Positions 34,053 to 45,145 of a DNA stretch of 64,000 bases are shown here, piece by piece. The DNA is from Turritopsis dohrnii. Lineage: Eukaryota; Cnidaria; Hydrozoa; Anthoathecata; Oceaniidae. How positions within the stretch are numbered: position 1 is the stretch's first letter; each line of letters starts with the position of its first letter. Where the stretch lies: assembly GCA_027922465.2 (NCBI GenBank), contig BQMF02000121.1:806001-870000 (forward strand). The letters run 5' to 3'. The notes under the pieces were generated by a model, which had not been told where the DNA came from, ran no database searches, and saw only the letters and a list, made by a program, of their open reading frames with translations. A program made the translations under genes and the position numbers.

Positions 34053-36109
34053 TAATTTTATTTTACTCTCCTATTTGAATACATCCGATTGAATGATGAC
34101 GGTCTAGCATAACAACCGCATAGAAACATAGCTCTAGGGAAAATTCGACACGGTAAATTTTGTTTATTTTTGGGGTGGTGAAACTTTATGCAAAAACAAA
34201 ACTTTTTACTGTGTCAAAATTTCCCTTTCGGCTTAGTTCTTCAGAAAATGAAGAAAGAAGAATTTATACAATTCATACATCTTCGGAGGAGGTACCACTT
34301 TTTTAGCGATACATTAGCATCAGTTTCAATAATGGTCGTAAAATTAAATTGCGCTATTGTTGGCGTATGGACAAAACGATTATTAAAATCATTAACATAA
34401 CAATACCAAACATTGCAATAATAAATTTTCGGGAAGCATTCGGAATGAATAATTCAAACGAACGAATGGTTATTACATGCTTCACCAGAACATATATATT
34501 TCGTAATAACACGCTTAGTGTCCTCCTTTTAACGTTAACGTTTCTAGAAATGTTTGGTAGTATATCGCTTGAAAAATTGCTTGGCCAACTAAATCCGAGG
34601 GTGGTGCGATCGCACCCAAGGCAACCCGCGAGTTACGCCACTGCCTACTTATTTTGGGGATCTGGAAACGAAGTTATTCAATTTGAATACGAAAATAACA
34701 CAAAAAGTCACGAGCACTCTTCACCCTTCAAAGAAATGGCTGCAAATCCGTGAAATGTTTTTGTGAAAATATTTAAAAGTCGCCAGCATAAAAGTCGTGA
34801 ATCCTAAAAAAGCAAAATGTCGCGAAAGTTGCGTGTTCCCGATCTTTTGTGCCTTTAATACTATGATGAACTTTGTCTGTATCTCGACGAATTCTATTCA
34901 CATATTCTCGGGCGTCATAGAAAAAACACAAATAATTTGTTCTGGACAATTTATTTATATCAACGTGAATGTACAAAGTTAAGAGTCCTAAGTTACAAAT
35001 TCAATCAGATTGATAATTACTTCTTTCATGATTTTACAATACATTTCTCAATCTTGTATTCTCAAATCAGAAGAAAACGTTGTGAATGCACTTCGTCGTG
35101 TGGCTGCCATAAAAGTAGTATGAAACTCTTTTTATCGCAAGTTTTGGTCAAGTGGTCCTAACTGAAACAACTTTCTTGAAAGTGAATTTGTCAGCAAACT
35201 CAAGCCAGAAGATGTCAGACTTGTTATTGGAGAAAAACTGAATATGCTACCTTTCACGGATAACTTTGGAGAGCCCAAAAAATACAGAATCTGCAGAAGC
35301 GGATAGCTACAAAGGAAACAACAGAACACATACTAAACTGTATGGTGGTGGAGAAGAACTGGATATATCAGCAACTGACTTAAACCAAGCCAGAGCCATC
35401 GCAAGCAGAGCTAAGGAAGTTCTATACCAACTACAGGAGAGGAGAAAACGGAGTAACCGATGTATAATTTTGCCCTGCACTCTAATATAGATGTCGCCTA
35501 TCTAGTTAATAACACTGATTGATAGATAGAGAAACTTAACGAAAAAAAATTGCAAACAAAACTATACGAAACAATCGTTTGAATTCCTTGCCAATGTGTA
35601 ACTCGAATAGCAGTTTTTAACTAATGAAAAAAAGTTTTTGTACTTTGTCCTTTTATTTTCTTCCGCGCAGACACCTTGGTTTGGATAATCGGGTAATCTG
35701 AGAACTTCTTTTCGGTCAATCGGGGAGAAAAGTGCGTGGTTTCTAGGAAAATGGCCGCCACGAACGCAGATCATGCTACAGAGAGAAAACAAAACACAAA
35801 CTTGTCAGAAAGTGAAATCCATGAAGGTATAGGGAAAGCAGCTATGCTTCAAAAAGAAAAAAAGGTATCACTTATAATTCTTTTTCATTCTATTTTCATA
35901 CGCCAGTGGAATAAAGAAGCCTTAATATTAAAGGGATTCCTAAGACCTGCCAACGTTTGAGAAAAAAGATGCGTGACTAATTTTGCTCTATGTTGCTCTA
36001 TGTGAAAATTTTGAAAATAGACATATCCAGATTGACTAAAAATGGCTTGCCTGAGTATTTTTTCAAAGCTGTATTTTTCAAAACGAATCCTAAAATCTGT
36101 AATCCTGTA
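34053..36109. other. mostly no recognisable gene
   Basis: Short coding-like pieces occur, for example VRLVIGEKLNMLPFTDNFGE near 35210-35280 and DISATDLNQARAIASRAKEV near 35370-35420. The frame changes between them and neither is recognised. A possible first exon at 35751 is listed separately. Confidence 0.4.
35751..35863 (+). CDS. possible first coding exon of an unknown gene
   Basis: AAAATGGCCGCC gives a strong start context. The encoded peptide begins MAATNADHATERKQNTN and continues LSESEIHEGIGKAAMLQKEK, ending at a candidate donor (GTATCA). No second exon was found before the transposon at 36110. It could be chance, or a host gene exon whose partners lie beyond the insertions. Confidence 0.2.
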
Positions 36110-37594
36110 GAGTGCCTGCTCCCCTTTTGAGTTTGATGGTTTATTTCCTCCATTTAAAGACAATAAATCAAACCAAACTAATTATTATCTAAAAGTATAT
36201 TCATTCAGCCATCGTTATGGAAAGTTTCAAAGTGAATTGCCAAATACTTACTGATTAATAGAGTAAAATCAAACACCGGGTCGCGATCATTGTGAAAAAA
36301 ATATTAAAAATGGCTTCCTCGAAAAATAAATGCTTCAAAATTCAGTGTCATAAATAACGGAGCATATCAATTCCTTGTTATTCCTCTGCTGTCTTGAATG
36401 CTACCAACATCTGAGATTTTATCCACACAAACAGTTTTCTTGTATAGATCGTATACACGAGTAAATCATCTAAAGTTTACAGCAAGGTAATTCTGTAACC
36501 ACGTGTCCTTTCTCCGCTATAGCAACAAAATTTGTTCTTGTTAGCACTGATTTCAGCTTGATTACTCAAACAGTTAAATTTTTTTTACAGACATTCAATT
36601 AGCGCGAAATCCCACGTTGATAATATCACCCATAGATTTATCATTCAAGAAAACGTGAAACTTTTCACCCAAAGGACCCATTGTCATTAAAAACTTTTTA
36701 TTGCGTTAACGCTTTTTATCAATTGCAATTTAAACCTTTTAGCAATTGCAACTTGAATTCTGTATGATCATTCTAGCGTGTATCCTCTGCATGTTGAAAA
36801 TCTCCATCACAAGTATAGAAACAATTGATTTCATATGTTGCTAGTGTAAAAAGTAATTCAATATTATGCTGATAATTACATTCGCGGTTCATGCTTTTAA
36901 CAAATTAACGATGTCTGTGTTTATCGTATAATTACTCTGCAGGCTCACAATAGGGCAATTCCCATCACATGTCTAGATTTTTGCGATCAAAAGTTGACTT
37001 GTCGAGACGGCACTATTGTTTTCTAAAAAAACTTCGCTCATAAAAATATGGCTGCCTTCGATTTGTAAACAGTAAAGTCATGCATTTTTATTAAGCCTGT
37101 GGTTATCTTATTTCTGCAGAAGCAAAAGAGTAAAGCACTTAAATTGAGAGAAAAGGGATTAAACTGTTACTATGAACACTAAATTCCATAAAAGTTTGTT
37201 ATTTGCATCACTTTTGACGAACGTGAAATTAGTTACAGAAAGAGGAACAAGTTAGCGGAAAGAGGAACATCACCCCGATGATGTTTGCAATTACAGTATT
37301 TGTTATCAATCTTATTCTCTTTGTTTGTTCTTGTTGATTTACCTTATTACACTTATATAACTACTCATGTTATTAACGCGAATGGCTTACCTCGCGTTAA
37401 TAAAAACCGCGTTAATTAGATACTCGCGTGCATTTATCCTACGCTAATTACTAGTCGTGTTGAAAAAACCTCTGTTAATTTCATCCAGTCTTAATTTTAT
37501 AAAATGACAATAAAATGGCAATAAAATGACTCAGGTAGTATGTAACACTTCTTTCACTTTTAATTGTAAATAATAGTAGATTTTAACAAGCAAA

Positions 37595-38137
37595 TTAGTC
37601 GACTAATATTTCATCTATTCTATTCTCATCTTCTTCAACTTCTACCTCGCAATCGCTATCACTCTCACAATCATCACATTCATCATCATTTTCAACTCCC
37701 AGTTCATTGAGAATATCTTTTGAATTGTCTATATATTCACCAGCTATTGGGTACTCAACATCCTTCACTTTTGTCATCAAGATTTCTAACTTTTCTGCAC
37801 TTTCCCATGTAACCGTTATCTTGATCGGTATTTCCAAACCACCTTGAATGAGTGGTGAAGCCATATGATTATTGTTAAAAACTTCTACTTCATATTTCGC
37901 CCCCTCCTGGATTGAATACCAGACGTAGCGAGAAAGTTCTTTTGGTATGTGTCCGACGATAATCCATCCAAATCTTCCCCTCATTATTACTCTACCTGCG
38001 ACTGCGAATTTATCATGCTGATTATTGTGTTCTCTCTTTAGTGAAATCTTTTCCTTGATATAGGGTTTCCAATTGACAGTATTGCTATATACATGGTACC
38101 CTCTTAATCCTGAATAGAATTCAAATTTGTTCGACAT
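37595..38137 (-). CDS. HIRAN-domain protein carried by the Tigger element
   Basis: A single uninterrupted 180-residue frame starts at ATG 38137. Residues about 12-115 match the HIRAN pattern: GYHVYSNTVNWKPYIKEKIS, then KREHNNQHDKFAVAG, then GWIIVGHIPKELSRYVW and GAKYEVEVF. HIRAN modules, as in HLTF/Rad5, bind free 3' single-stranded DNA ends. The C-terminal 40 residues are strongly acidic (DDECDDCESDSDCEVEVEED). It is not a transposase. Its location inside the same TIRs and its head-to-head arrangement with the transposase suggest an accessory role, such as handling transposon or repair ends (inference). No Snf2 or RING domain is attached. Confidence 0.75.
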   Translation of the reverse strand: MSNKFEFYSGLRGYHVYSNTVNWKPYIKEKISLKREHNNQHDKFAVAGRVIMRGRFGWIIVGHIPKELSRYVWYSIQEGAKYEVEVFNNNHMASPLIQGGLEIPIKITVTWESAEKLEILMTKVKDVEYPIAGEYIDNSKDILNELGVENDDECDDCESDSDCEVEVEEDENRIDEILVD

Positions 38138-38356
38138 TGTAAAAAAAAGGACAGCAAGTCAACACAACATGCACGCCAAAAATTTTGTCTGAAGAGAATG
38201 TAAATGAAGTGTAGATGTAGCCTTTTTTATATTGATTCGAATTCTGAAACATTCTAAAACCTGAATTCGAATTCTGAAACATTCGAATACCTGAATTAGG
38301 TTTGCTTACAAATTATTATTGTGTGTAGAGCCGTTGATCTAGAAGCTCCGTGGATC
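38138..38356. promoter_or_regulatory. bidirectional promoter of the Tigger element with a direct repeat
   Basis: The 219-bp gap between the two ATGs contains two copies of ATTCGAATTCTGAAACATTC-type sequence (about 38236-38256 and 38267-38286), the second followed by GAATACCTGAATTA. The placement suggests shared cis elements for both genes. No experimental support. Confidence 0.4.
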
Positions 38357-39841
38357 ATGTCGCTGCTGAACTACTTCAAAAAATCATTTCCCAGTTCTCA
38401 ACTGAAGGATGTTTGTGAGTCAATGAAGAATGATAATAATTTACCAGCCAACATATCTGCAGATGAATTGTTAAAGGTTCAAGAAAGTTTGAATTTGGTT
38501 GAAGGACGGAAATCTAAACGAGTCACTTACTCCGAAAATGACAAACAAGAGGTGACAAAATACGCTTTATTGTGTGGAGCCAGTGCAGCAGTACGGCACT
38601 TTCGTAAGAAATACCCTCACTTAACAGAGAGTACAGTGCGACCGTGGGTAAAGCGCTATCAGAAATCAATAAAGGAGCAAAAGAAATTAAACCCAACAGC
38701 ACACGTAACTGCGAAAATAGGAAAGCCTAGAGGGAGGCCGTTATACTTGGAAGAGGAGCTTGATACAAAGTTGCGTTCCATGCTCACAAGTCTACGCGTA
38801 GCTGGTGCTGGCATCAATATCCATGTTGTTCGGGGTGTGCTGAATGGATTGATTCGGGCAAACCCAGTTAAATACGGAAAGTATCTTGAGTTCAAAGTCA
38901 CGAGATCATGGACTCGATCGCTTTACCAACGAATGAATTTTACACGTCGAGCAGTGACGACCTCGAGGCCAGTTATTACAAGGTCACTTTGGAACGAGGT
39001 TAGATCAAGATATCTTTTTGAAATCATTGATCTTACTCTCAAACACAATATCCCTGATGAGTTGATTATCAACGCAGATCAAACGCCATCCAAGTTTGTA
39101 GCAACAGACAATGTGACAATGGCTAAAAAAGGTGAAAAGCACATCTCGCGTGCTGGAGCAACAGATAAACGAGCTATTACAGTGACACTCTGTGAAACAT
39201 TGGATGGGCAGATTCTACCTTTTCAGCTCATTTACACTGGTAAAACGAAACGATCCTTACCAAGTGTTAAATTTCCTCGTGGATTTACCCTGTCTTACAA
39301 TCCAAAACATTGGAGCAATGAGAGCGAAACATTGAGATTGATCGATGAAGTTTTGGTTCCGCACATCGAAAAGGTCAAGAAGGAAAAATCGTTACCAGCT
39401 TCTCAAAAGAGCCTCTTATTGTGGGATGCTTTCAAAGCTCAATCAACGCAGAAAGTGAAAGATGCCCTCTCATCTAATCAAATCGAATCCGTCATGGTTC
39501 CAAAAAACATGACCCACTTACTGCAGCCACTAGATTTGACCACAAATGCATCATTCAAAAAGTTCGAAAAACACGCATTCACCGAGTATTTCACTAGTTG
39601 CATTATGAAGGCACTTGAAATAGAGCCTGACCGCGACGTTGCGTCCATTGAGGTCGACCTGCGTTTATCGACGTTAAAACCTCGTCATGCTAAAGTCATG
39701 ATGGAACTCTATGAACATCTACAAACTGAAGCTGGTAAACAGATTATCAAAGCAGGATGGAAAGCTGCGGGCATAACTGATAATCTCGAAAATGCACGCA
39801 AAAGCAACCAAAATCCGATAAAAGACAATCCTTTCAAATAG
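38357..39841 (+). CDS. pogo/Tigger-type DDE transposase, full length
   Basis: The frame from ATG 38357 (MSLLNYFKKSFPSSQ) to TAG encodes 494 residues; the open frame extends slightly further 5' without an ATG. An N-terminal helix-turn-helix lies at about residues 58-110 (EVTKYALLCGASAAVRHFRK, then STVRPWVKRYQ). The DDE_1 catalytic core has D241 in NADQTP, D357 in LLLWDAFKAQ and D393 in HLLQPLDLTTN, giving 35 residues between the last two acids. All three acids are present. It would bind the TIRs and insert at TA. No introns. It is divergent from the HIRAN gene in the same element. Confidence 0.9.
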   Translation: MSLLNYFKKSFPSSQLKDVCESMKNDNNLPANISADELLKVQESLNLVEGRKSKRVTYSENDKQEVTKYALLCGASAAVRHFRKKYPHLTESTVRPWVKRYQKSIKEQKKLNPTAHVTAKIGKPRGRPLYLEEELDTKLRSMLTSLRVAGAGINIHVVRGVLNGLIRANPVKYGKYLEFKVTRSWTRSLYQRMNFTRRAVTTSRPVITRSLWNEVRSRYLFEIIDLTLKHNIPDELIINADQTPSKFVATDNVTMAKKGEKHISRAGATDKRAITVTLCETLDGQILPFQLIYTGKTKRSLPSVKFPRGFTLSYNPKHWSNESETLRLIDEVLVPHIEKVKKEKSLPASQKSLLLWDAFKAQSTQKVKDALSSNQIESVMVPKNMTHLLQPLDLTTNASFKKFEKHAFTEYFTSCIMKALEIEPDRDVASIEVDLRLSTLKPRHAKVMMELYEHLQTEAGKQIIKAGWKAAGITDNLENARKSNQNPIKDNPFK

Positions 39842-40430
39842 ATTTATAAACTTCTTCATTCATTCAATGTTACGTTCTATTGTATGAACTAGGGTAGCTA
39901 GTATTAGTATTTGAACTAGAACACACTTCAGTCGAAGAACTGAGCAAAAGTATTTTATTGTGTCATTTTCCTTTAATCTTTTAAATAAGGCAACCTAAAA
40001 TTTTACATTTTCGAAGAAGATTCGCGTTAATTAAATACCCCCTAAAAACTTTGTAACTGTCAATTCGCGTTAATTATTGACCTTTAAAAACGAAAGGCTC
40101 TCACTCGCGTTAATAAATTGTCGCACTCATTTTCACCGCGTTAAATACATGAGTAGTTATATAAGTGTAATAAGGTAGTATCTAGAATGAACAATTGTGG
40201 TGCTAAATCCATTTAACTGTGTTTTTACGTTTGCATTGACGAATTTTGCAACATTATAATTAAAGTTAGCGATAAGGGGAGCAGGCACTCTATATATATT
40301 CTAAGCAAGAAGCGCAACACAATAATAATATACACAGTTGACTCTTAGTACCTTTTTTAGTGTACCCAATATCCTGCTTTCCAAAGAGGATACCAAAAAA
40401 AAAACAATTAGAAGTGTAGAAGGGTATATA

Positions 40431-41155
40431 CCGTCTATCGTCCTAACTTCGGACATCCTTCCAAACTTCGGACATAAAAAAAGCATATCCGCAAAATACA
40501 AACCACATCAGTAAAAGCCCATGCTGCACTGTGAATTAAACTATAAATCTAAAACTTGTCACAACTAAACTTAACAAAAATGAAACACTTAAATTAGTTG
40601 ACTGTACCCTTGAGACGAACGTGACTTATAAACACTGCGCGTTTAAAGGCGAATATCCACTATGAATAATTGTCCACGGACATAAATACAAACATACGCA
40701 GGTGCTCATTACGTAGAGAAGAGTATGGTAAAATCATCATACACAATTGATTAGTATCAAAGAAAAAAGTCGGAAAAAAATGTAAACAAAACATTTCGCT
40801 AAATGATATTCAATGCTTGGTTCTCTGGTTACCTGGTTCTCATTCAGTTACAGATAAAAGATTCAATATATAGTTATTTCAAAAGTTAATACAAGTAGAA
40901 ACCGTCGGATTGCTATTGCAATCCCTTGAGGATGACGTTTATCATTATTTTCAAATCACTTATTTTCTACACGCTTATTTACGCTTCACGCTGACTTTAT
41001 TAAGTTTGAACACATTATTTTATCAGCTTTATCTAATATTTTAGTATTTATTGTGACTTGGTTTGATTGATTATGTACATTTCGTTTACCAGATAGGTCT
41101 GTTTATTTAGGTGTCCGAAGTTTGGAAGGATGTCCGAAGTTAGGACGATTGACGG
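40431..41155. mobile_element. MITE with TTCGGACA inverted repeats, TA-flanked
   Basis: The left end CCGTCTATCGTCCTAACTTC continues GGACATCCTTCC. The right end is its inverse (GACGATTGACGG) with two differences over about 46 bp. TA lies at both edges (40429-40430 and 41156-41157). About 725 bp with no ORF. The interior at about 40.81-40.90 kb carries a promoter-like module shared with 42.07 and 44.95 kb. Confidence 0.75.
40825..40910 (+). repeat. shared TATA-like module, copy 1
   Basis: The start TTACCTGGTTCTCATTCAGT is followed by CAGATAAAAGA and, about 30 bp later, AGTAGAAACCGTC. The same arrangement occurs at about 42080 and 44966 in two other elements. Confidence 0.6.
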
Positions 41156-42039
41156 TAGACTAAACCTAACTCTCACTTTTACATGCAAAATAGAGTTCTT
41201 CCGTTTATGATGATGAGTGAGAAGCAGGCGGATACCATAGATTCACTTGGTTACTACACGCTCACATGGAGAACGGATTTGGTCAAGTCAAAAAATTTTA
41301 TTGCCAGAGTTTTAAATTCTTATTGTTGAGACCCATTTTTAGCCGATAGACATTAGTGAACAGCAAGAATCTTGAAGCGGTCTAACTGTTAATTACGTTG
41401 ATTAAAATGTAGTGTTATCATCGTAGTCATCATAAAACAAATTTTTATATTTGTGACTGTCCATGGGAAAAAAAGTACATTCGATTTACCGATATTCGAG
41501 AATTACCGGTAATTTTACCGGTAACTTAAGATTTTTTTTAGCGATTACCGGTAATTATAATTTTTTATCGATAAATTTACCGCTTTACCGGTAATTACCG
41601 GTATCGTAATGTAATGTAAAAAAATACCTAATGTGATTTACCGGTAGCGTCTCAGACGTAAGGTTAAGTGGCTAATCGATAGCGATAACATGTTTTCGAA
41701 AATGTTAATGTTTGTTTATACTAATTCCGCCATTTTTAAGACCCGGTCAAGTCATAAATTACCTAATCGTTGGTTGTTCAAATGTGTTTCTTTTTTGTTT
41801 TTATTCATGATGAAGTAATTGACGTCAATAAACTCTGAAACAAAACAAATCACCTGCTCATGAATTAGACGCTTGAAAGATCTTTTAAAAGAAAGGATGA
41901 TGTGTCGAAAATTTATTAATGATTTTTTTCTTCATAGGTTTAAATCTTCCATTTAAAATGACTGCGTTATTCAATCTTATTATAATAAACAGGGAAATTT
42001 TTCTAACAGCCCTTTGGTAATCTATACTCTTTTTATGTA

Positions 42040-42180
42040 TATATTACAGGTAACATTCGTTTGTGTATCAAAATCAACTTGTTACCTGGTTCTCATTCAG
42101 CTGAAAATAAGAGATACAACAGTTTGTTCGAAATTTGGCAATAATAAAAACCGTCCGCTCGAATTCTATTAAGTTATTTT
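42040..42180 (+). repeat. shared TATA-like module, copy 2
   Basis: TTACCTGGTTCTCATTCAGC followed by AAATAAGAGA and ATAAAAACCGTCCGC. Homology with copy 3 begins about 40 bp further 5' (ATTACAGGTA). Confidence 0.6.
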
Positions 42181-42472
42181 TGTAAATCCCATGACGAAAA
42201 CTTTTATTTTTATTTTCCTCAGGGAAAGTCAACTGAGACTTCTTTTTATTCAACAGATTTTTCGCCTTCAACAAGTGGAGATGTGTCCTTAAAGAATCGA
42301 TCATATCGCAACGTTTTTAGTGATCTTTACTGACTTTTGTAACTTTATTCAGATAATATTCTGATAAAGAGTGAATTTGGGAAAAGACAAATGAAAACAT
42401 TTTAACGTCGGCTCGACGAGTTGCAAAAGTTCTCTTTTGAAATACTCACCTTCGTTTAAACATTAATACTAC

Positions 42473-42720
42473 CTGTTTCCTTCAGTTTTTCATCATAAGG
42501 TTTACGTGGAAGATTGTCTGAAAGCTGTGTATACACAGGGCTCCAAAACTCTCCCATGTCCTGGCTGTAAAGCTTGCGTGGGTGCGCACTCTTCTCGCAG
42601 TAGTCAATGCTGATGATGGACAGTCGGAAAACCTGTGGCAAGGTTCCAAATGGTAGTTCCTCTGTCCGTTCGAGTCTCATTGTCATACAACAGTCGAGCA
42701 TAAGAGTGTTAGCATGAAGT
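42473..42720 (-). pseudogene. captured exon-like sequence, source unknown
   Basis: An open stretch reads LMLDCCMTMRLERTEELPFG, then TLPQVFRLSIISIDYCEKSA and ends LSDNLPRKPYDEKLKETG before a possible GT donor. The amino-acid composition is unlike the surrounding AT-rich translated noise, and the end is duplicated in the 7.4-kb module. It is not recognised. It is likely a fragment of a cellular or element gene acquired by the TIR element. Confidence 0.4.
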
Positions 42721-43302
42721 GATGGAACCGACGTAATTTTCCTTGTACAACCTTTCGAAGACCTTTACTTCACATTAATATTTTAGTCGAGAGATCCTGG
42801 GAACTAAATGCTAAAATTTTCAAAAGTTTCATGCTACTACAAAAACATGTATACGAGAAAACATTAGGAAGATCGTTTATTTTCTTTGCATTGCATATTC
42901 ATATAAAAACATTCGATTACTGAACATTCGATGTGAATTTTTTGACGACTTTTAAGTATCCCGGAGGTAAAATGATTTTCAAATTATTATGCTACGGTAA
43001 CGTATAACACCAAAACGATAACTTAGGCTTAATAGCTCTTAAAGCTAGCTCTTTTTTCGTTTTAAAAACTATCATAGTTCACACTTTACCAATAAAATTG
43101 GATCGATTTAGATTTACCGGTAAATTTACCGATAAAAGTATTGATCAATTTGCTTACCGGTAATTACCGATAATATAATTAGTTTACCGGTATAATGAAA
43201 ATTTTACCGGTAAAAATATCGATACTACATCTTTACCGGTAAAAATATCGGTATATTTTACCGGTAAAACAAAATGTACTTTTTTTCCCATGGACGGTCA
43301 CA

Positions 43303-44255
43303 TTTTATCGTTGTAGTTGCTCTATTGTATGCAGGCCTGTAAATACGGTTTTTTACCTTGCCGGACACATGCATCGTGTCCATGTCAGACATTATCATTT
43401 CATGTCGGACAAGGTGCTTTTCCAGTGGTATCTGGGATCTCTCAGGAAGGTGAGATAATGATTGTTTAGCAGTAAAAATTAAATGTGAGTGATTCATAAT
43501 AAAACTTATGCACCCTGTCAAGTTAATGTTAATGTTAACATCATCTCATTTCACACTTTATTACACTTTTCTGCACTTATTTTTTTATAAATTCAGGAGG
43601 AGAGCGACTTTTTTGCTTGTTTGATTTATCAAATTATAAAAAGAAAACATAAAGATTTCTGCAAAATCAGCTGAAGTATGAAAATGAAATGCTAATAATA
43701 ACATTCTTGAAACTTGAATGATTTTGAATGATTTAAAAATACAATACAATACAATATAACATCATGTTTGGCTCAGTGTAGACTGCACACAGCAGGTGGA
43801 GTTTGTAACACACAAAGTGAAATGAATTTTGTTATTGAAATTTTGAAGTTAAATGTGTTCAAACAGCTGGCCAAAAGTGTGCTACCAATTAAACTTTTCA
43901 TGAAAAAATGATTTGAAATGACATGGTTGACTCTTTTGAATGTTTGAATGAGAGTGAGAAATGTAGAAAGTTCTCTTATATATTCAATTGCATAAACAAT
44001 ACACAAATTACATAAAAGAAGATATAATAATTAACCCGACATAATGACGTAATTTACTCCTATACAATAGAAGAAAAGTTTATAAAGATTCTTTAAGAAA
44101 TTTGAAAAAAAGGTACGTAAATCATATATTCTTTAAACATTGATACGTACTGCCAATCTTCTTAATTACGAAGGTAATTCCCAATATTGCAAACACAAAA
44201 AGTAAACATATATGCTTGCAAAGATCCGCCAAATGTTCCCCAAGAATACTAATTA
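43303..44255. other. no recognisable gene
   Basis: A short open minus-strand stretch at 43.3-43.5 kb is not recognisable. A small (ATACA)n run lies near 43.74 kb. Confidence 0.4.
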
Positions 44256-44929
44256 GTGACGGTTTATGGGAAAAGGATAACAAGCTAAATTTCGATTCTT
44301 TTAAAATCGAAATTTAGCTGCAAAAAATCGATTTTATGAAATCTAAATTTCGATTTCGATTTCAACTTTTAGAAGCCAAATTTCGATTTTTTAGAAGCTA
44401 AATTTCGATTTTAAAAGAATCTAAATTTCGATTTTAAAAGAATCTAAGTTATTCGATTTTAAAAGAATCTAATTATTCGATTTCATAAATCAGAAAATCG
44501 ATTTCTTAACCAGAATCGATGTTAATCATAAGAATAAGTGTTACGTAAATAAGATTTTGTTGTCATTGTAAATGTTTCGTTATAATGGGAACACTAAACC
44601 GTACATTTTGCTTTTTTGTGTGACCACTAATCATATAAAGTTTTATTGGTATATAGCCAATAGATACAATGAAAATGTATATTCACTTCACTTTTGAATA
44701 AAAAATTTCAAAAATTTAAACGTCCGGCTGTTAACTTTTGATGGATGTCACAACATGCTGAAATTCTACTTTCTTTCGCTTCTGTTTTGCATTAATTTTC
44801 GTGTTGACATACTTCTTGCAATCCGATTGGCTGGTAAAAGTTTCGCGGCTTCTTAACCTATAAGAATCCTTTTCGGCTTAAATTATGTAAATTCTAGATG
44901 TTGTTGTTGTACCGAATTCAGTATAATTA

Positions 44930-45145
44930 CAGGTAGCACGCGTTAGTGTTTAATACTGAACTAATTACCTGGTTCTCATTCAGTTAGATATAAAAGAAAC
45001 GACAGTTACTGCTAAAGTTGTTAAGAATAGAAACCGTACGCTGTAATTCTTTTTTATTCCGTTGTTCGATCGCTATTTTGGTAAACTCTTTCGGGGGAAA
45101 AAGTTTATTATTTTAAAACCTTTTAATGTGATCTTCTGGTGACTT
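44930..45145 (+). repeat. shared TATA-like module, copy 3
   Basis: ATTACAGGTAGCACGCGTTA, then TTACCTGGTTCTCATTCAGT followed by TAGATATAAAAGA and AGAATAGAAACCGTACGC. The TATAAAAG box and following region look like a core promoter, perhaps of a lost transposase gene (inference). Confidence 0.6.

Larger units (their letters stand above)
37342..40175. mobile_element. pogo/Tigger-type transposon with two divergent genes, apparently intact
   Basis: The ends are CCTTATTACACTTATATAAC (37342) and its inverse ending at 40175, identical for about 28 bp, with TA target duplicates at 37340-37341 and 40176-40177. Inner CGCGTTAAT motifs recur near both ends (37.37-37.45 kb and 40.02-40.14 kb). It carries a full-length DDE transposase (plus) and a full-length HIRAN-domain protein (minus) divergently from a 220-bp promoter. 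Both frames are open, so this copy may be recently active. Confidence 0.9.
36110..40290. mobile_element. TIR element hosting the Tigger insertion
   Basis: A 17-bp exact inverted repeat GAGTGCCTGCTCCCCTT lies at 36110 and (inverse) ends at 40290, with TA on both outer sides. The remaining host sequence outside the Tigger element is about 1.35 kb without recognisable coding potential. Chance occurrence of such a perfect 17-bp pair at this spacing is unlikely, but no TSD beyond TA is visible. Confidence 0.5.
41452..43302. mobile_element. non-autonomous TIR element with dense TACCGGTAA subterminal arrays
   Basis: The TIR is TGTGAC(T/C)GTCCATGGG followed by AAAAAAAGTACATT, at 41452 and inverse at 43302. 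The first and last about 200 bp contain many copies of TACCGGTAA/TTACCGGTA and related TACCGATAA words. The interior carries the shared promoter-like module (about 42.0-42.2 kb) and an exon-like stretch on the minus strand (42.47-42.72 kb). No transposase is recognised. The likely TSD could not be fixed. Confidence 0.75.

Noticed and set aside
43258..43521. Minus-strand open frame overlapping the end of the TACCGGTAA element
   Set aside because: It crosses the TIR, has no recognisable motif and no splice support.
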